Made by a program: the position numbers and the translations under genes. The notes under the pieces are model-generated. The model saw only the letters and a list, made by a program, of their open reading frames with translations. It was not told the origin of the DNA and ran no database searches. DNA of 64,000 nucleotides from Numida meleagris (lineage: Eukaryota > Chordata > Aves > Galliformes > Numididae): positions 104,203,014-104,267,013 of the forward strand of contig NC_034409.1 in assembly GCF_002078875.1 (NCBI RefSeq). The letters are read 5' to 3'. Positions 47,016-58,647 of the stretch are shown here, piece by piece (the first letter of the stretch is position 1; each line of letters starts with the position of its first letter).

Positions 47016-49411
47016 TAGTTAAAATGGAGGAAGTGGAGGAGAGCATAAAACTGCCAAATCATATAAGAGACAGGTATACTTGGACAGAGTGCATCCAGAC
47101 TGGGGAGTATGGGGTACTAATGTAAATATCTCTGGGTGCTGAAGGATGGTAGGAAGCAGAAACAATGTGAGGCTGGTGCTGCCCTCCTCTTCTTCCCAGC
47201 ATTTCTGAAGCAGGAGAACTAGGGTATTTGGGTGGAATCATGTGTTTCTTGAACACATGGAGGGGAAAGCCATACAATCTTTTGCAAGAGGAAGCTGGCA
47301 TTTGTGAGGAGCTTAGAGCAAGCATAGTTTTGATGCTATCACACATTTCCAAGGGAGGTGGCATCGATGCAGAAATTACTTTTATATCTAGAAATTGTAA
47401 AAATACAAAGTTCTGCATGTTCATTGTTAATGGGTTAGATGCCGGTAAGTTTGCATCCTTTCCCTTTCAGTGTGGCTGCTCAACATGTCGGATCATGCCT
47501 TGGTTCTGCCAACACCTCCTGTGAGTGCACAGCTGATCAAGCTCAAAGCTAAGCTGAGGTACTGAATATGTTTGGTGCCACAGCCAAAATGTCAGTGCTC
47601 AGTTTATTTCTGCTCCCCAGATCACCTCACAGATATCCCATGTGACTCCCTAGCCTGATAACTGTATACTGGAAGCACGTTTTCAACATAGCTGGGGCCG
47701 TCTGCCTGAAGCTGGTAATTCATAAAGGGAACAAACAGACAAGCAAATAATAGAGAGGTAACAATAAATAATACAGCTTCTGGGGAGAAGAGGGCTGAGA
47801 GGAAAATAGGGTAAAAGAGAGCAGCTCCCATTCCTGTGATCGTCAGCACTGGCTCTCATGGTGGAGAATGCCCAGACGTTTAAACTACGGCCGAATTGTA
47901 CCATCCTTTGCTGAGCACTGCCTTGAAATATTTAAGGAACCCTAACAGCACATAGAAATTCTGCCTCCTTAATCCAGTCTTAACTCCTTAGACAGGGAAA
48001 TTAGCATGAAAGCCTAATAATCGTGTCTAGGATCAAGAGAGACAGGTATTGTTTTATATTCACATTCTGGCAGCATTAGTAAGCAAGCACAGGGGAAAAA
48101 CAGTTCTCTGTTGCAATGCATAAGGATTTTGGCAGGAGGAATAAATACTGAAAGCTCTGCTTGTAATTAACTAAGCAGTATCTGCAGCTTGTAGCATTGT
48201 CCAGAAGAATTCCCATTGCTCCAATTGAAGGTGCTTCAAAGTCCATTGCAAAGAACACACTATTGAAAAGTTTTGCCAGTGAGGTCTTTAATTATGGCTT
48301 TGTTATACATTTAATTTATAGATGAAAGGACTGCTATTCTGTTTGGCTGTTAAAATCATATACGTTGCAAGTTGTTAAATAGGCTTCTCGCTTTCTGTTA
48401 ATTCCCAAATATGTCAAGAAAGTCATTTAATATAATGCATGTGGTGCTTTTTTTTCTCTTCTAAAGTTAGACTTAATTGGACAAGTACTGCAGTGAAGCA
48501 GAAATAGTGGCATGCATTAAGAATTAAATATTTCAGGATATGATTTTAGATTCAGTTTCTAACTGAGACATCTGAAAGAGGCAGAGTTAACTTAAAACCA
48601 ACGAGGATGCTTTGACCTGCTTTAGCTTGCAGTACCCTCTATGATCACTGTAACCCAAAGAGAACAGCATATTTTTTTCTCAGTGAGAATGTGACCCAAT
48701 GCTGTACCTAAGCACTCCCCAGTGAAGCCAAAGGGAGACCCATTGCAAGGCTGGACTCTGCCATTGTTTCCATGCCAAGACTTGAGCTGGTACAAATGCC
48801 TCCCACCAAAAATATCCATATGAAATGCAAGAGTAAAACTTTTTTCCTGGATAATAAAAAGGATAAACCTATACATTCCTTCCCTGATCTTTCTTTAGAG
48901 GGTGCTGCCCTTGTAAAGCAGTCCTATCAACAAATCATAGAGGCCTTGGATCCTCACAAAGAATTCACTAGTTTCCAGTCAAAAGCATATACCCCTGTTG
49001 GCATCAGACAGTTTAACGTTCAGCATATGCAGAAATGCTCTGTGGACTCCACCTCTCTTTTCCATCATCTCCTTTTCCCTTGCAGTCTTACGTTTTGGCT
49101 AACTTTCATTTCATAGATAGTGAGAAGAGATTGATAGGCAATGCTGTGGCTTCGGATTTTCTCCCCAGGCTGTGTAAAAGAACAGCTGTGTGATCAGAAA
49201 TCATTGCCTAGGTTATTTTTTTCCCTTCGGCTGTGGGAGCTGGCACCTCGAAGTCCCAGCTGACCCCTGGCTGTGCCAGGCACTGCTCGGGTGAGCTAAG
49301 GGCAGCCCTGATGCTTGCCAACTCATCCCTGTCCATGCACATGCCAGCAACCCCACTCCTCTCTAGAGAACCCAGCAGATCTTACAACCTCTTGCTCAGA
49401 AATGGAGTTAT
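47016..49411. other. Unique non-coding sequence, no gene seen
   Basis: About 2.4 kb. No frame exceeds 121 codons (47059-47424, minus). The left part may include further decayed LINE sequence but has no readable motif. 48280-48560 is AT-rich and non-repetitive. Confidence 0.5.
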
Positions 49412-49574
49412 ATAATCATAGAATCACAGAACGATTTGGGTTGGAAGAAGCCTCAAAGCCTACCCAGCCCCAACCTGCTGCTGTTTTGCCAGGGCTGCCC
49501 CCCACCAGCTCAGGCTGCCCAGGGCCACATCCAACCTGGCCTTGAGCACCTCCAGGGATGGGGCATCCATACAT
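49412..49574 (-). mobile_element. CR1 LINE 3' fragment
   Basis: On the minus strand the octamers ATAATCATAGAATCACAGAA precede CGATTTGGGTTGGAAGAAGC. The 3' UTR contains CCACCAGCTCAGGCTGCCCA and CTTGAGCACCTCCAGGGATG. It is the same subfamily as 6463-6719 but truncated sooner, ending just inside ORF2 (GGGGCATCCATAC). Non-coding. Confidence 0.88.
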
Positions 49575-49906
49575 GGGAAATCCATTACCAACACACACTT
49601 CCCAACCTCTGATGAATCAGTGCCATCAAATGCCTTCTGACCATGAGATCTGCCATCTGCACAGGGGGCAAGAAGCCCCATGAGCAGTCCAATGATCTCT
49701 CAAGTTGGGGAACTCCAAGTGCTGCAAGTGCCACACTAGCAGCTGGGCTTGGTCATTAACTGAGGCTCTCATACCACAATAGCAACAATGCTCACCAGGC
49801 AAGGAAGGAGAAAACCAGAAATAAGTCACCTGCTACATTAACCAGAGCCAGAGCAGATTAAAGACTACTTCTTCCAAAGAACACACATGAACAAACTGCA
49901 CCAAAT

Positions 49907-50037
49907 ATTCTTAGAACCATAGAATTAGCTAGGTTGGAAAAGACCTACAAGATCATCCAGTCCAACCATCCACCTACCACCAATAACCCCACTAGACCGT
50001 GTCTCTCAATGCTATATCTAAATGTTTCTTGAGCACA
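49907..50037 (-). mobile_element. CR1 LINE 3' fragment
   Basis: On the minus strand, TTCTTAGAACCATAGAATTA is the octamer end, followed by the very typical AGGTTGGAAAAGACCTACAA and GATCATCCAGTCCAACCATC. The remainder (CACTAGACCGTGTCTCTCAA, CTTGAGCACA) is 3' UTR. Same broad subfamily as the copies at 55606 and 57386. About 130 bases. Confidence 0.9.
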
Positions 50038-50956
50038 TTATATATAACACATATTATTCATAAACAGTTGGAAAATGCATGTCAAGTAATTTGCAACCAG
50101 CTTGCAGATATTTTCTGAGCAGAAAATGAGTCCACATTCACAAAATACATTATTCACTACAAAAGATTCACCAGCCTTATAAATTACCTAATCCTTGATC
50201 TCTTTTTCCAAACAGAATGGATGAATTCCTCTACTTTGTTTTCAGCATCTATCCCAGAAACTTAATTCTTTTCCAGTTTTTTATCCCTCATTTGGTTTCT
50301 ATTACATTTTTCTTGCCTGCTATCTAATACTAATGAGAGCTGTTTCCTTCCTGACTTATTCCCTTCCAGAGAAGGCCTCTTTAATTGTTGTCTTCTGTTC
50401 TCTAAAGTAACTTTCTGGGTCCTGGGTATTGCATAGTCTTTGCTGGTTCACCTCAACCCTCCTCATTTGCATTCTCAGTCCTCAAGGTCTCAGCAGAGAC
50501 TCTCTCTATGCTGCTAAGCAGTATGCTTTCAGCCACTTGCACACCCACCTACACCTTGCATCTCGTTTTCTCCCTTTCTGAATGCCACAAAACCGCTCTT
50601 TTACCATTTCCCATCCACTTGGTGTGCAGACAGCTGAACAAGTCCTTTGGGACGCATGTTGCCAACTGCTGTCACCATTCACAGAGCATGGGTTGTGGAT
50701 TGGGACGTTAGGGTACAGTGTTTGCACTGGGTAGGAACAGCCAGAGGGACAAACATGGGGGCAGGCATACATCCTTGCCATGCTGGAGCTGACAGCCAAA
50801 GGCAGTGAGACACTCTGGATAAATTACTGCTGTCAGTTGTGGTTGTTCTTGGGTGTGAACTAGGTTCCTTCAAAAATGTGCTCTGGTGTTGGAAAGTTTG
50901 CCATGGCTGTCCTCAAGCTAAGCAGAGCACAGGCACTGGGATGCTTTATGATACCT

Positions 50957-51189
50957 TAAGGGAGATTTAGACTGGATAGAAGAAAAATTTTTTTTACAAT
51001 AAGGGTGGTGAGGCAGTGGAGCAGGTTGCCCAGAGAGGTGGTGGATGCCCCATCCCTAGGGACACTCAAGGTCAGGCTGCATGGGGCTCTGAGCACCTGA
51101 TGGAGCTGTGGGTGTCCCTGCTCATTGCAGGGGGGCTGGACTAGGTGACCTTTAAAGGCCCCTTCCAACCATGAGACTATGATTCTATG
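50957..51189 (+). mobile_element. CR1 LINE 3' fragment
   Basis: This plus-strand CR1 includes the end of ORF2 (GGTTGCCCAGAGAGGTGGTG, the LPREVV region). An intact 3' UTR follows: GGGGCTCTGAGCACCTGATG, GGGTGTCCCTGCTCATTGCA and GGTGACCTTTAAAGGCCCCT. The octamer end is ACTATGATTCTATG. It is a sister of 7091-7404 and of 32395-33030 and is the best local reference for what those copies lack. It lies in opposite orientation to the two CR1 pieces just to its left. Confidence 0.92.
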
Positions 51190-53233
51190 CCACTCATACA
51201 GCATCTCTCTCTTTATCCTGTGCTACCCCTCTGAATTGGACTTGCTTTACAGGACTGAGACATTTTCCACTATGGCTGCTAAGTGACACGAGGTGCCACT
51301 TTCTTGTCAGCTAAAAGCAACACTGTTGTGAATAAGGGTTTTCCAGTGATGCAGAGACACCACATTAAAATCTGTGCATGCTCAGATGAACTGCTTTGCG
51401 GTACAAGTGGCAAGGCTTTCTCAGCTGCATCCTTGCACAGCAGACCGGATTTTTCAGTCTTACTGGTTAGTCATTTGCTCCTCAGCAAAATGAGTGTAGG
51501 GCACTGCCAGATCAGAGTGTCTCAGTCCTGTGTTCAGTTTTAAAATGAGTAAATGGCTGAGCACTGAGCAGAGCCATTAAATCTGACCTCTGGCAAAATT
51601 TTCTAAGCTACAGAGAGCTGGAAGAGTCCACAGACCAACTTCTGAGGCAGCAGCGTGATTGTAAATAGCACACTCAAGACCTGGTACTGCTTTGTAGCTG
51701 CAACTTTCTGTGCACAGCTGCAATGCCAAGCCTGGCTGCCAGGCTGAGTAGTTCCAGTCCCGTTCGTGGCCAACATGCATAGTTGGCCACCTCTCTGTGG
51801 CCATTTGTTTCTTACTGTCTGCCAAGTCAAGAGGCCAATGCTTGTGGTGGTATCTTAAAAAGCCCCTTTTACCTATTTGGATTTTTTTTAAGGAAGAATC
51901 TACTTGCATTTAGTTCATAAACAGTGAGAAAAACCTAACAAACCAAAATGTAGAAGTTGCACTGACTTCCTCTCAAATTATCAATTATCTATGGTCCTGG
52001 AACAGAAACACTCTGTTGTTCTGGTAATAGGCTTTGTATAAACGTGAAACAAAATTGCAAGCAATAGAAGGGAGTGACTGTTAGCTTAACCACATCTTCT
52101 CTAAATTGGTGACACAAGCCAGGGTCCTAAAAATAAACATTGTAATTGTGGTTTTGGTTTCAGAGCCATAGAACAGTCAATGGCTTTTGTGCATTTAAAG
52201 GAGAAAAAAAATATCTTCTTCCAAAATAATGAGGAAAACCCCTCACACTTTCATGGCTTAAGCAATTCCAGCCTAGATAGATGCAGCCATGATACAAAAA
52301 TTGACTGTTGCGATGGAAAGATTTGTTGAAACTCAGAGACAGCCAAGGCAGCAGACACAGCTTGCTGCTGAGGACCACAGAGGAATTGCTCTGGCAAGGC
52401 TGGGAGGATGAAAGTGATGTTCTGGTCCCTGCTGAGCACAGCACTGAATTCAACCTACCATGAGGTGCACGCTGAAGGATTTTGCTCAGTGACCATCTTG
52501 CCAGCCGTTGCTGGGTCAAACCATCACTGATGAAGCTCTGAGGTTCCTCCCATGCTAGGCCAGAGCAGAGGAGAAGAAACCAACTCCGATGCAGTCTGCA
52601 GACATGTTTAGTATGCCTTTCTGTTACTTGTATATGTACTGAGTTGTTAATTAGTCTGCACATGTCAACAACTGGCTTACAACTGAGTTATTTTCTGGAT
52701 GACAAACAGATACAATTCTCTGCTGAAGTACCCTGGAAAGTACTGGGGATAGGAGTGAACAAATACTGACGTTGGAGTCCCCAGTGCTGAGCCATGGAGT
52801 ATGAAAGGCAAGCTTGCCCTGTGGCAGAGAGCTTTCCATGCAGTGTGTATGTGTTTCAGCTCTGTGATAGTTCTTCCTGTGGAGAACAGGTTTGGTTCAC
52901 AACAACCAAATCTTAATTAAGTTGAGCTGTTCTGTTTCATTAGAGAATTTCCACATTTTTAAACAAGGGGAACACTTGCTTTCACCCTCTTTGCCTTTAT
53001 GCATCTAAAGGAGCAGAAAGTGTGATAAAACAGCAAGAAAGAAAAGAAACCTATTGTTCCCTCTGAACAGGATGCTTTCAATTAAGAAATGGTATTGCAT
53101 TCTTTTCATTTTGACCACTACATTCATTTTGTTTCTGGTTTTTGCCAAGAAAATGTCACTTTGGAAAATTCCAACAAAGCCAAATTTAGATGGAGTAACA
53201 AGATTGAAGGCTATCTATATCTATATAGGTATC

Positions 53234-53261
53234 TTTTTTTTTTTTTTTTTTTTTTTTTTTT
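53234..53261. repeat. Poly-T run of 28
   Basis: Uninterrupted T run directly after a TATC-rich stretch. It could mark an antisense A-tailed insertion, but no element is identifiable. Confidence 0.95.
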
Positions 53262-54774
53262 GTCAGAGGCATTTTTAAACACCAAGGCAGCCCTGATAAA
53301 TGGATTCTACTTTACCCCACTAATGGTGTGGACTAGGGAACTTGTAGTGTTCAAGAAAACTTGGCAGATGAGCCAACCAGAACAGAGTGTGTGATGACTT
53401 CAGCTGTTCATGTACATGTTGGGTTAATATTAGGGGGAATTTTCTTTATCTAAAACAGTTGCTACACAGAAAAACTGTTTCTATGGCACAATCAGTTTTG
53501 GCTTTATAAGCAGTTCCAGTTAAGTCAAAAATGACCTAACCACAGAATAGTTCCGTTCTACCTCAGGAAGGGAAGAATCATACCCCAAAACTACATTAGT
53601 AGCAGTGAATTTCGAGCAGGGGGATTTCTAAAAATGGAGGAGGCTGTTGAGAAAGACCCTAATGTCAAAAACAGGGAAACTAAAATCCTTACACTCAGCA
53701 GGGTGAGTGCATGCCCTGCACAGCTCATAAGAGGAGGTACGGAAGGTATGTGGCTAAATTGAAAAGGAAGCAATGGACAAAAAATAAAACAAGACACATG
53801 GGATTAAATGGCAGAGTTCAAGAGGTTATGCAAACCATGCTGGTATGCACCAGAATATGGACATGTGAAGCTAGTGCAGCTGAAAGAAACAGCATAAACA
53901 AACAGGTAAGTTCTAAAGATAGAAGAGAGAGGAACTGAGTCAGGGGGGTGAAGAGAGAAAGCAAATAGAGAACAAGCAAAAATATTCAACAAATTTGTAC
54001 AAAATTAAAAACGGATTTACATGTGTTAAAAACTGAAGTCAAAAGAGTGTTCTGACTGTTCACTGGGAAGTCACTGAACTAATTCAGGTTAATAAAGAAA
54101 CTGAAGAGAAGATTTTTCTACCATGTTTTCTTGAATTTATCTTCACCAGAGAATTCAGTGGAGAGATAGCCACCCTAGGGCTGCTCTTTCCAGATACTGA
54201 AGACATGCTCTGTGACAGTTTGTCAGCAATGGAAACAGCGGGACCAAGAGAACAGAAATACTTAAGAATGAGTGACACAGTAGGTGAGGTGCTTCTCTGT
54301 CTCCTCTTATGAAGCTAACACCTATCTCCAAGAGCAAATCAGCAAATACAGCAAATCAAAACCAGCATTTCCTTTCCTCTGTTAAACAGAGGCACCACTG
54401 GAGATATGTATCATGGTCTTGAGGATATCACTGAACTTAACAGATCTCATCTTGAAAAATATTGGCCTCTTACACTGAGAATTAATCTGAATCAGTATGT
54501 GACTATTAGGAGGGGAACTCAGTTCTAACTTCACATCCTTCAGAGCATGCACCAGTGACTAACTGGCATGACTGGAAAGGAAGTTTCCATATATGCAGAT
54601 AATGCTATAAATAATGACTACAGGATTTGGTGTACAAGTTTCTTAGTGCTACCGTTGTTAGACAAAGGACAGCGCAGAAAAAAACCACTGCTGCTCTAAT
54701 GCAGCTCTGTAAAATTCCTGTGCCCCTAAAGGAAACCTTGAGATGTGCACTGAAATCATTGTTTTCTAAGTGAT

Positions 54775-54827
54775 AATACTTCTTCTCTCCACCAAACCAA
54801 ACCAATACTTCTGTCTCTCCACCAAAC
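54775..54827. repeat. 29-base tandem duplication
   Basis: AATACTTCT(T)CTCTCCACCAAAC followed by CAAACC is repeated at 54804 as AATACTTCTGTCTCTCC and ACCAAAC. The two copies differ by a small indel/substitution. Confidence 0.9.
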
Positions 54828-55605
54828 ATGAATTTTGTGCAGGCATGTAGAACAAATAGCAAAGTATCTTGGGGTTTGGCCAACACATCTCTACAGTGTT
54901 TTCTGAGCTGCATCTGTGCCTGCTGAAGGTGCCTGGTGCAAATCACTCCGTTCAGCACAGATAGATTACCTGAATTCTCCACTAATCTCTTTATGTGCTT
55001 AATGAAAATAAAACTTGACTAGACAAGAGATGGTAAAACCTGCTAGCAACAAACACTCAGAAAGAAGAGATTTCGAATTTCTCAGTGCCACATTTCCATT
55101 ACAGAGATACTGTTTGCTGACCTCTGACACACGATAAGAGCTCTCCTGACGTTCTCTTTTAATTAGCAGCACACAGTGGAGCACTTTGCAGTGCATCAGC
55201 AAGCTCTCCTATCCGCCAGAGGTGCTGCTCTAACATGGACTGTGCTCCATCACCTCTGCCCTGCTTGCTGCTTCATGGTGCTGCACAGGTGGGCATCCAG
55301 AGAAGGAATTTGTGGAGGTCCATGTGTGGGAGCTGCAAAAATGAGCAGCCTAGACAAAACCAGGATCCAAAACTTCATCCAAGAGAAGCCTTTGGGAGCT
55401 GGAGGCTTAAATCCCACTGACCTGATCTTCAACTCCCTAAGGCTGCTTTTGAAACCTCAGCCTAAACTTCAGCCAGCCAATACCAGCTTAGCACCATGGG
55501 GGCTCTTTCAACACTCAGGACTAAGTGATAACAGACTACAGGGGTAAAATAAATAAGTTAAGATGGTGGGTTTCATTTCTCCAGATACTGTAATGAGGCG
55601 TCTGT

Positions 55606-56146
55606 GAATCATAGAATCATAGAACCGTAAAATCATTAAGGTTGGAAAAGACCACTGACATCATTCAGTCCAACCGTCAGCCCACCCCCACCGTGCCCAC
55701 TGACCACATCCCTCAGTGCCACATCCACATGGCTCTTGAACACCTCCAGGGATGGTGACTCCACCACCTCCCTGGGCAGCCTGTGCCACTGCCTCAACAC
55801 TCCGAGAAGAATTTTTCCTAACATATAACCTGAACCTCCCATGGCACAACTTGAGGCCATTCCTTCTCATCCTATTGCCGTTACCTGGGAGAAGAGGCTG
55901 ACCCCCACCTTGCCACGACCTCCTTTCAAGTGGCTGTAGACAGCGATAAGGTCTCCCCTGAGCCTCCCCTTCTCCAGATGGAACCATCCTAGCTCCCTCA
56001 GCCACTCCCCATCAGTCTTGTGCTCCAGACCCCTCACAGCTTCATTACCCTTCTCTGGACACGCTCTGGGGCCTCAGCGTCTTTCCTGTAGTTAGGGGCC
56101 TAAGACTGAACACTATATTTGAGGTGTGACCTCACCAGAGCCAAGA
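55606..56146 (-). mobile_element. CR1 LINE fragment with ORF2 C-terminus
   Basis: About 540 bases of minus-strand CR1. The octamers (GAATCATAGAATCATAGAAC) lead into AAGGTTGGAAAAGACCACTG and the 3' UTR, then the end of ORF2. On the minus strand it reads HRLPREVVESPSLEVFK and DVALRDVV in one frame. Earlier parts (GDL..YSHLKGG, LFSQVTAIG) are in shifted frames, and stops are present. It is truncated near GAGGTGTGACCTCACCAGAG. Same subfamily as 57386-57757, which lies 1.2 kb further on in the same orientation. Confidence 0.95.
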
Positions 56147-56469
56147 AAAGAGGGCAGTTCAGAGTTATTTGGGCTGCAGGATTTTAGTTTTTTTCTACCA
56201 GTGCCATACACTGCATCAGGCCTAATATCACATGAAAAATGCAAAACACTTTGTAATTTCCCCCTGGTTTTTGTCTCTAAGGCTTTCCACTTAAAACTAG
56301 ACAGCAGTTAAGGAAGTCATCTTTTCTCTGTGTGCAATGAAATACTTTAAATATTTCTAGGGTGTCTCTGAGAGCTGTTGCGCTGTTTCTAGCACTTATT
56401 TTAACCTCTGTATGAAAGGGAATTCCCAGCAGAGTTACACCTAAATTAGACCTTAAGCAGATCCTCCAT

Positions 56470-56800
56470 TCGCAGGCAGAAGCTTCACCTCCCTGCAGCC
56501 TGACACGAACCTGCACATATAGAACCGGGCGCTCGTTGTTTCAATGAGTGCTGTTTACCTAATTAAGAGCCTCAGTAGTCCCTGGATAGTTAATTGTGTC
56601 ATTAGCAGCAGCTCTGACTTGAGGAACCATGTGTGCGTGTCTAGAGGACCAGGCTGGCTTCCGTCCGCAGAGCCCTACGGAGCATCGCCCCAGAGAGCTG
56701 GCAGCCGCCCACCTGCAGCAAGGACGAGTAATTGGTCCCATGAGGGGCTGCCAGAGGATCACTGCTCCACAGCAATAAAACACCAAGCTGCCATGATCCA
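56470..56800. promoter_or_regulatory. Candidate conserved non-coding element
   Basis: Several homeodomain-like cores occur here (CCTAATTAAGAG, AGTTAATTGTGTCATTAGC, GAGTAATTGG), mixed with CpG-containing GC-rich segments (CGGGCGCTCG, GGCTTCCGTCCGCAG, CCTACGGAGCATCG). It is non-repetitive. Assigned by composition only. Confidence 0.25.
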
Positions 56801-57164
56801 CTGCTGCACGCTTGTTCAGAGCTGGGTGCACAGTGCCTCGTGGGAGGGTAGGAAAGGGAGTGAGAGCATTGCAGCTGTCCTCCTCCTCATGGTTCGGCAG
56901 AATCCCACCAACTTCAAGTTAAAAATCTTTTAAAACCATATGCACAGACTAAACAAAAAATAGGAGAACACAGCAGATTTTTGTTCTCATTTTGACTACC
57001 TTCTTTTCCTAGGCAGGAACACTGTTTTTGGCAAAATAGAGATGTTCTACTTCAGCCCATGTATTGTAGCCTGTTGAGCACAACAGAAATTTCAGCGTGG
57101 AGCAGAATCTCCTTCCCTAGAGACCAGGGACCAAATCACCACCCTGTTCCTGGTCACAGCACTC

Positions 57165-57255
57165 TCTCTGGGCCTGAGTCAGTGCAGTTTGTGGTTTGAG
57201 ATCTGGCACGGGAGAGAAGATAAGAGCATTACAGCCTACCTCAGAGAGGCACACA
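57165..57255 (+). mobile_element. Possible MIR-type SINE fossil
   Basis: CTCTCTGGGCCTGAGTCAGT, then GGAGAGAAGATAAGAGCATT and ACAGCCTACCTCAGAGAGGC follow the order of a plus-strand MIR (CTCTGGGCCTCAGTTT ... AATGAGGATAATAATA ... CCTACCTCATAGGG). Diverged but ordered similarity. Confidence 0.4.
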
Positions 57256-57385
57256 TGAGCTGAGGAAAATACAGGTACAAATATTTTCACGTTAGGGTTG
57301 GTACAGGAACAAGGTGTTCCAAACCTCACTGGGATAGAAGAAAACCTCAGGCAATGAGGATGAAGAGACCTATACTGTAAGCTTT

Positions 57386-57757
57386 GAATCATATAATCAT
57401 ATAATCATTAAGGATGGAAAGACCACTAAAGATCATCCAGTCCAACCATCAGCCCATGACTGTGACCCCTCTAGACCACGTCCCTCAGTGCCACATCCAC
57501 CCTTTCCTTGAACACCTCCAGGGATGGTGACTCTACCACCTCCCTGGGCAGCCTGTGCCACTGCCTCACCACTTTCTGAGAAGAAATGGTTCCTAATACC
57601 CAACCTGAACCTCCCCTGGCACAACTTGAGGCCATACCCTCTTGTCCTATTGCTGTTACCTGGGAGAAGAGGCCAATCCCCATCTTGCCACAGCCCCCTT
57701 TCAGGTGGTTGTGGGGAGCGATGATGTCTCCCCTGAGCCTCCTCTTGGTGTCCAGGC
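57386..57757 (-). mobile_element. CR1 LINE fragment with ORF2 C-terminus
   Basis: A minus-strand CR1 of about 370 bases. The octamer array is expanded and altered (ATCATATAATCATATAATCA) before AAGGATGGAAAGACCACTAA and GATCATCCAGTCCAACCATC. On the minus strand one frame reads GIGLFSQVTAIGQEGMASS, then WHRLPREVVESPSLEVFK and VDVALRDVV, which is the genuine CR1 C-terminus. It is closely related to 55606-56146 and truncated about 170 bases sooner. Confidence 0.95.
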
Positions 57758-58437
57758 AAATATAGCACTAGCTAAAGTCCAGCAACATCCAGTTGTACAA
57801 AAAGCACATCAGTTATTTATTCTGCATATAGCAGCACAATTTATAGACATACTAAACCACAAAGTGTTTTAATGATTATTTGGGGATATGAGGGGAAGGA
57901 AAAATGAAGAGGAAAGGGTGTGGGCTTTTTAAAATCAATATGCCTATTAGAAGATAAAAACAAGTTTAAAAGGAATTGTTCATTTATCACCATTAATAGA
58001 CCAACAGTCAGTTGATGATCCCACCATTCATATATTCGTGGCTTATGTTTCATGACGTTTCACAGAAGATCAGATTTTTGATGACTACTGAATTCTAAAA
58101 TAAAAAAATCAAATTTTGTTTCCAACAGATATTCTGTATATTAACATAAACATTATCCTCTTCTCTGGATACATAAGTCAGAAGTCCAAAAAATCTTATA
58201 AAATACTTTACAAAGCAATGGCTGCATATAAATAGACTAACATATGGATTACTATCATTTTCCTTCAAAGGGGTCAAACAAAATGGAACATTTGGCTTTC
58301 TGAGTTCAGAGCAGTCCTAAACAAAACAGACATTTGACAAAGCAGGCAAAACTGTCCTCTGTGAAGATGTAACAGGATTTCTGTGGCTGGAAAGCTGAGA
58401 AAATCTTCAAAGCAGCACTAATATTAAGTAATTTACC

Positions 58438-58497
58438 AAAAAAAAAAAAAAAAGAAGAAGAAAAGAAAAAAAAACAAAAGAGAAAAGAGAAAATAAA
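58438..58497. repeat. A-rich tract
   Basis: Seventeen A residues then GAAGAAGAAAAG-type sequence for about 60 bases. Confidence 0.93.
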
Positions 58498-58630
58498 TTA
58501 GTGGAAAGGCCCATAAGGTTCAGATTTAAAGGCATTTATTTAATGAAAATCTTGCATAATGTCCATGGAAGACAGTCTAGCAGGAACAAACCATTTTTTA
58601 ATATAAATTGATGAGAAGTCATACATATTT

Positions 58631-58647
58631 AAAAAAAAAAAAAAAAA
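58631..58647. repeat. Poly-A run of 17
   Basis: Uninterrupted A run following ATACATATTT. Confidence 0.95.

Larger units (their letters stand above)
51190..55605. other. Unique non-coding sequence, no gene seen
   Basis: About 4.4 kb. The longest open frame is 167 codons (52160-52663, minus), unrecognised. 53600-54640 has a faint LINE-like flavour (TTATCTTCACCAGAGAATTC, GCAGATAATGCTATAAA) but no readable domain. It also holds a 28-T run at 53234 and a 29-base tandem duplication at 54775. Confidence 0.5.
56147..57385. other. Unique spacer between two sister CR1 copies
   Basis: About 1.2 kb. It contains a 129-codon chance frame (56544-56933, plus), the candidate regulatory block at 56470-56800 and a MIR-like fossil at 57165-57255. 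No gene is recognisable. Confidence 0.5.

Noticed and set aside
52160..52663. 167-codon open frame (minus)
   Set aside because: Unrecognised product, antisense to ordinary non-coding sequence, with a second overlapping frame. Consistent with chance.
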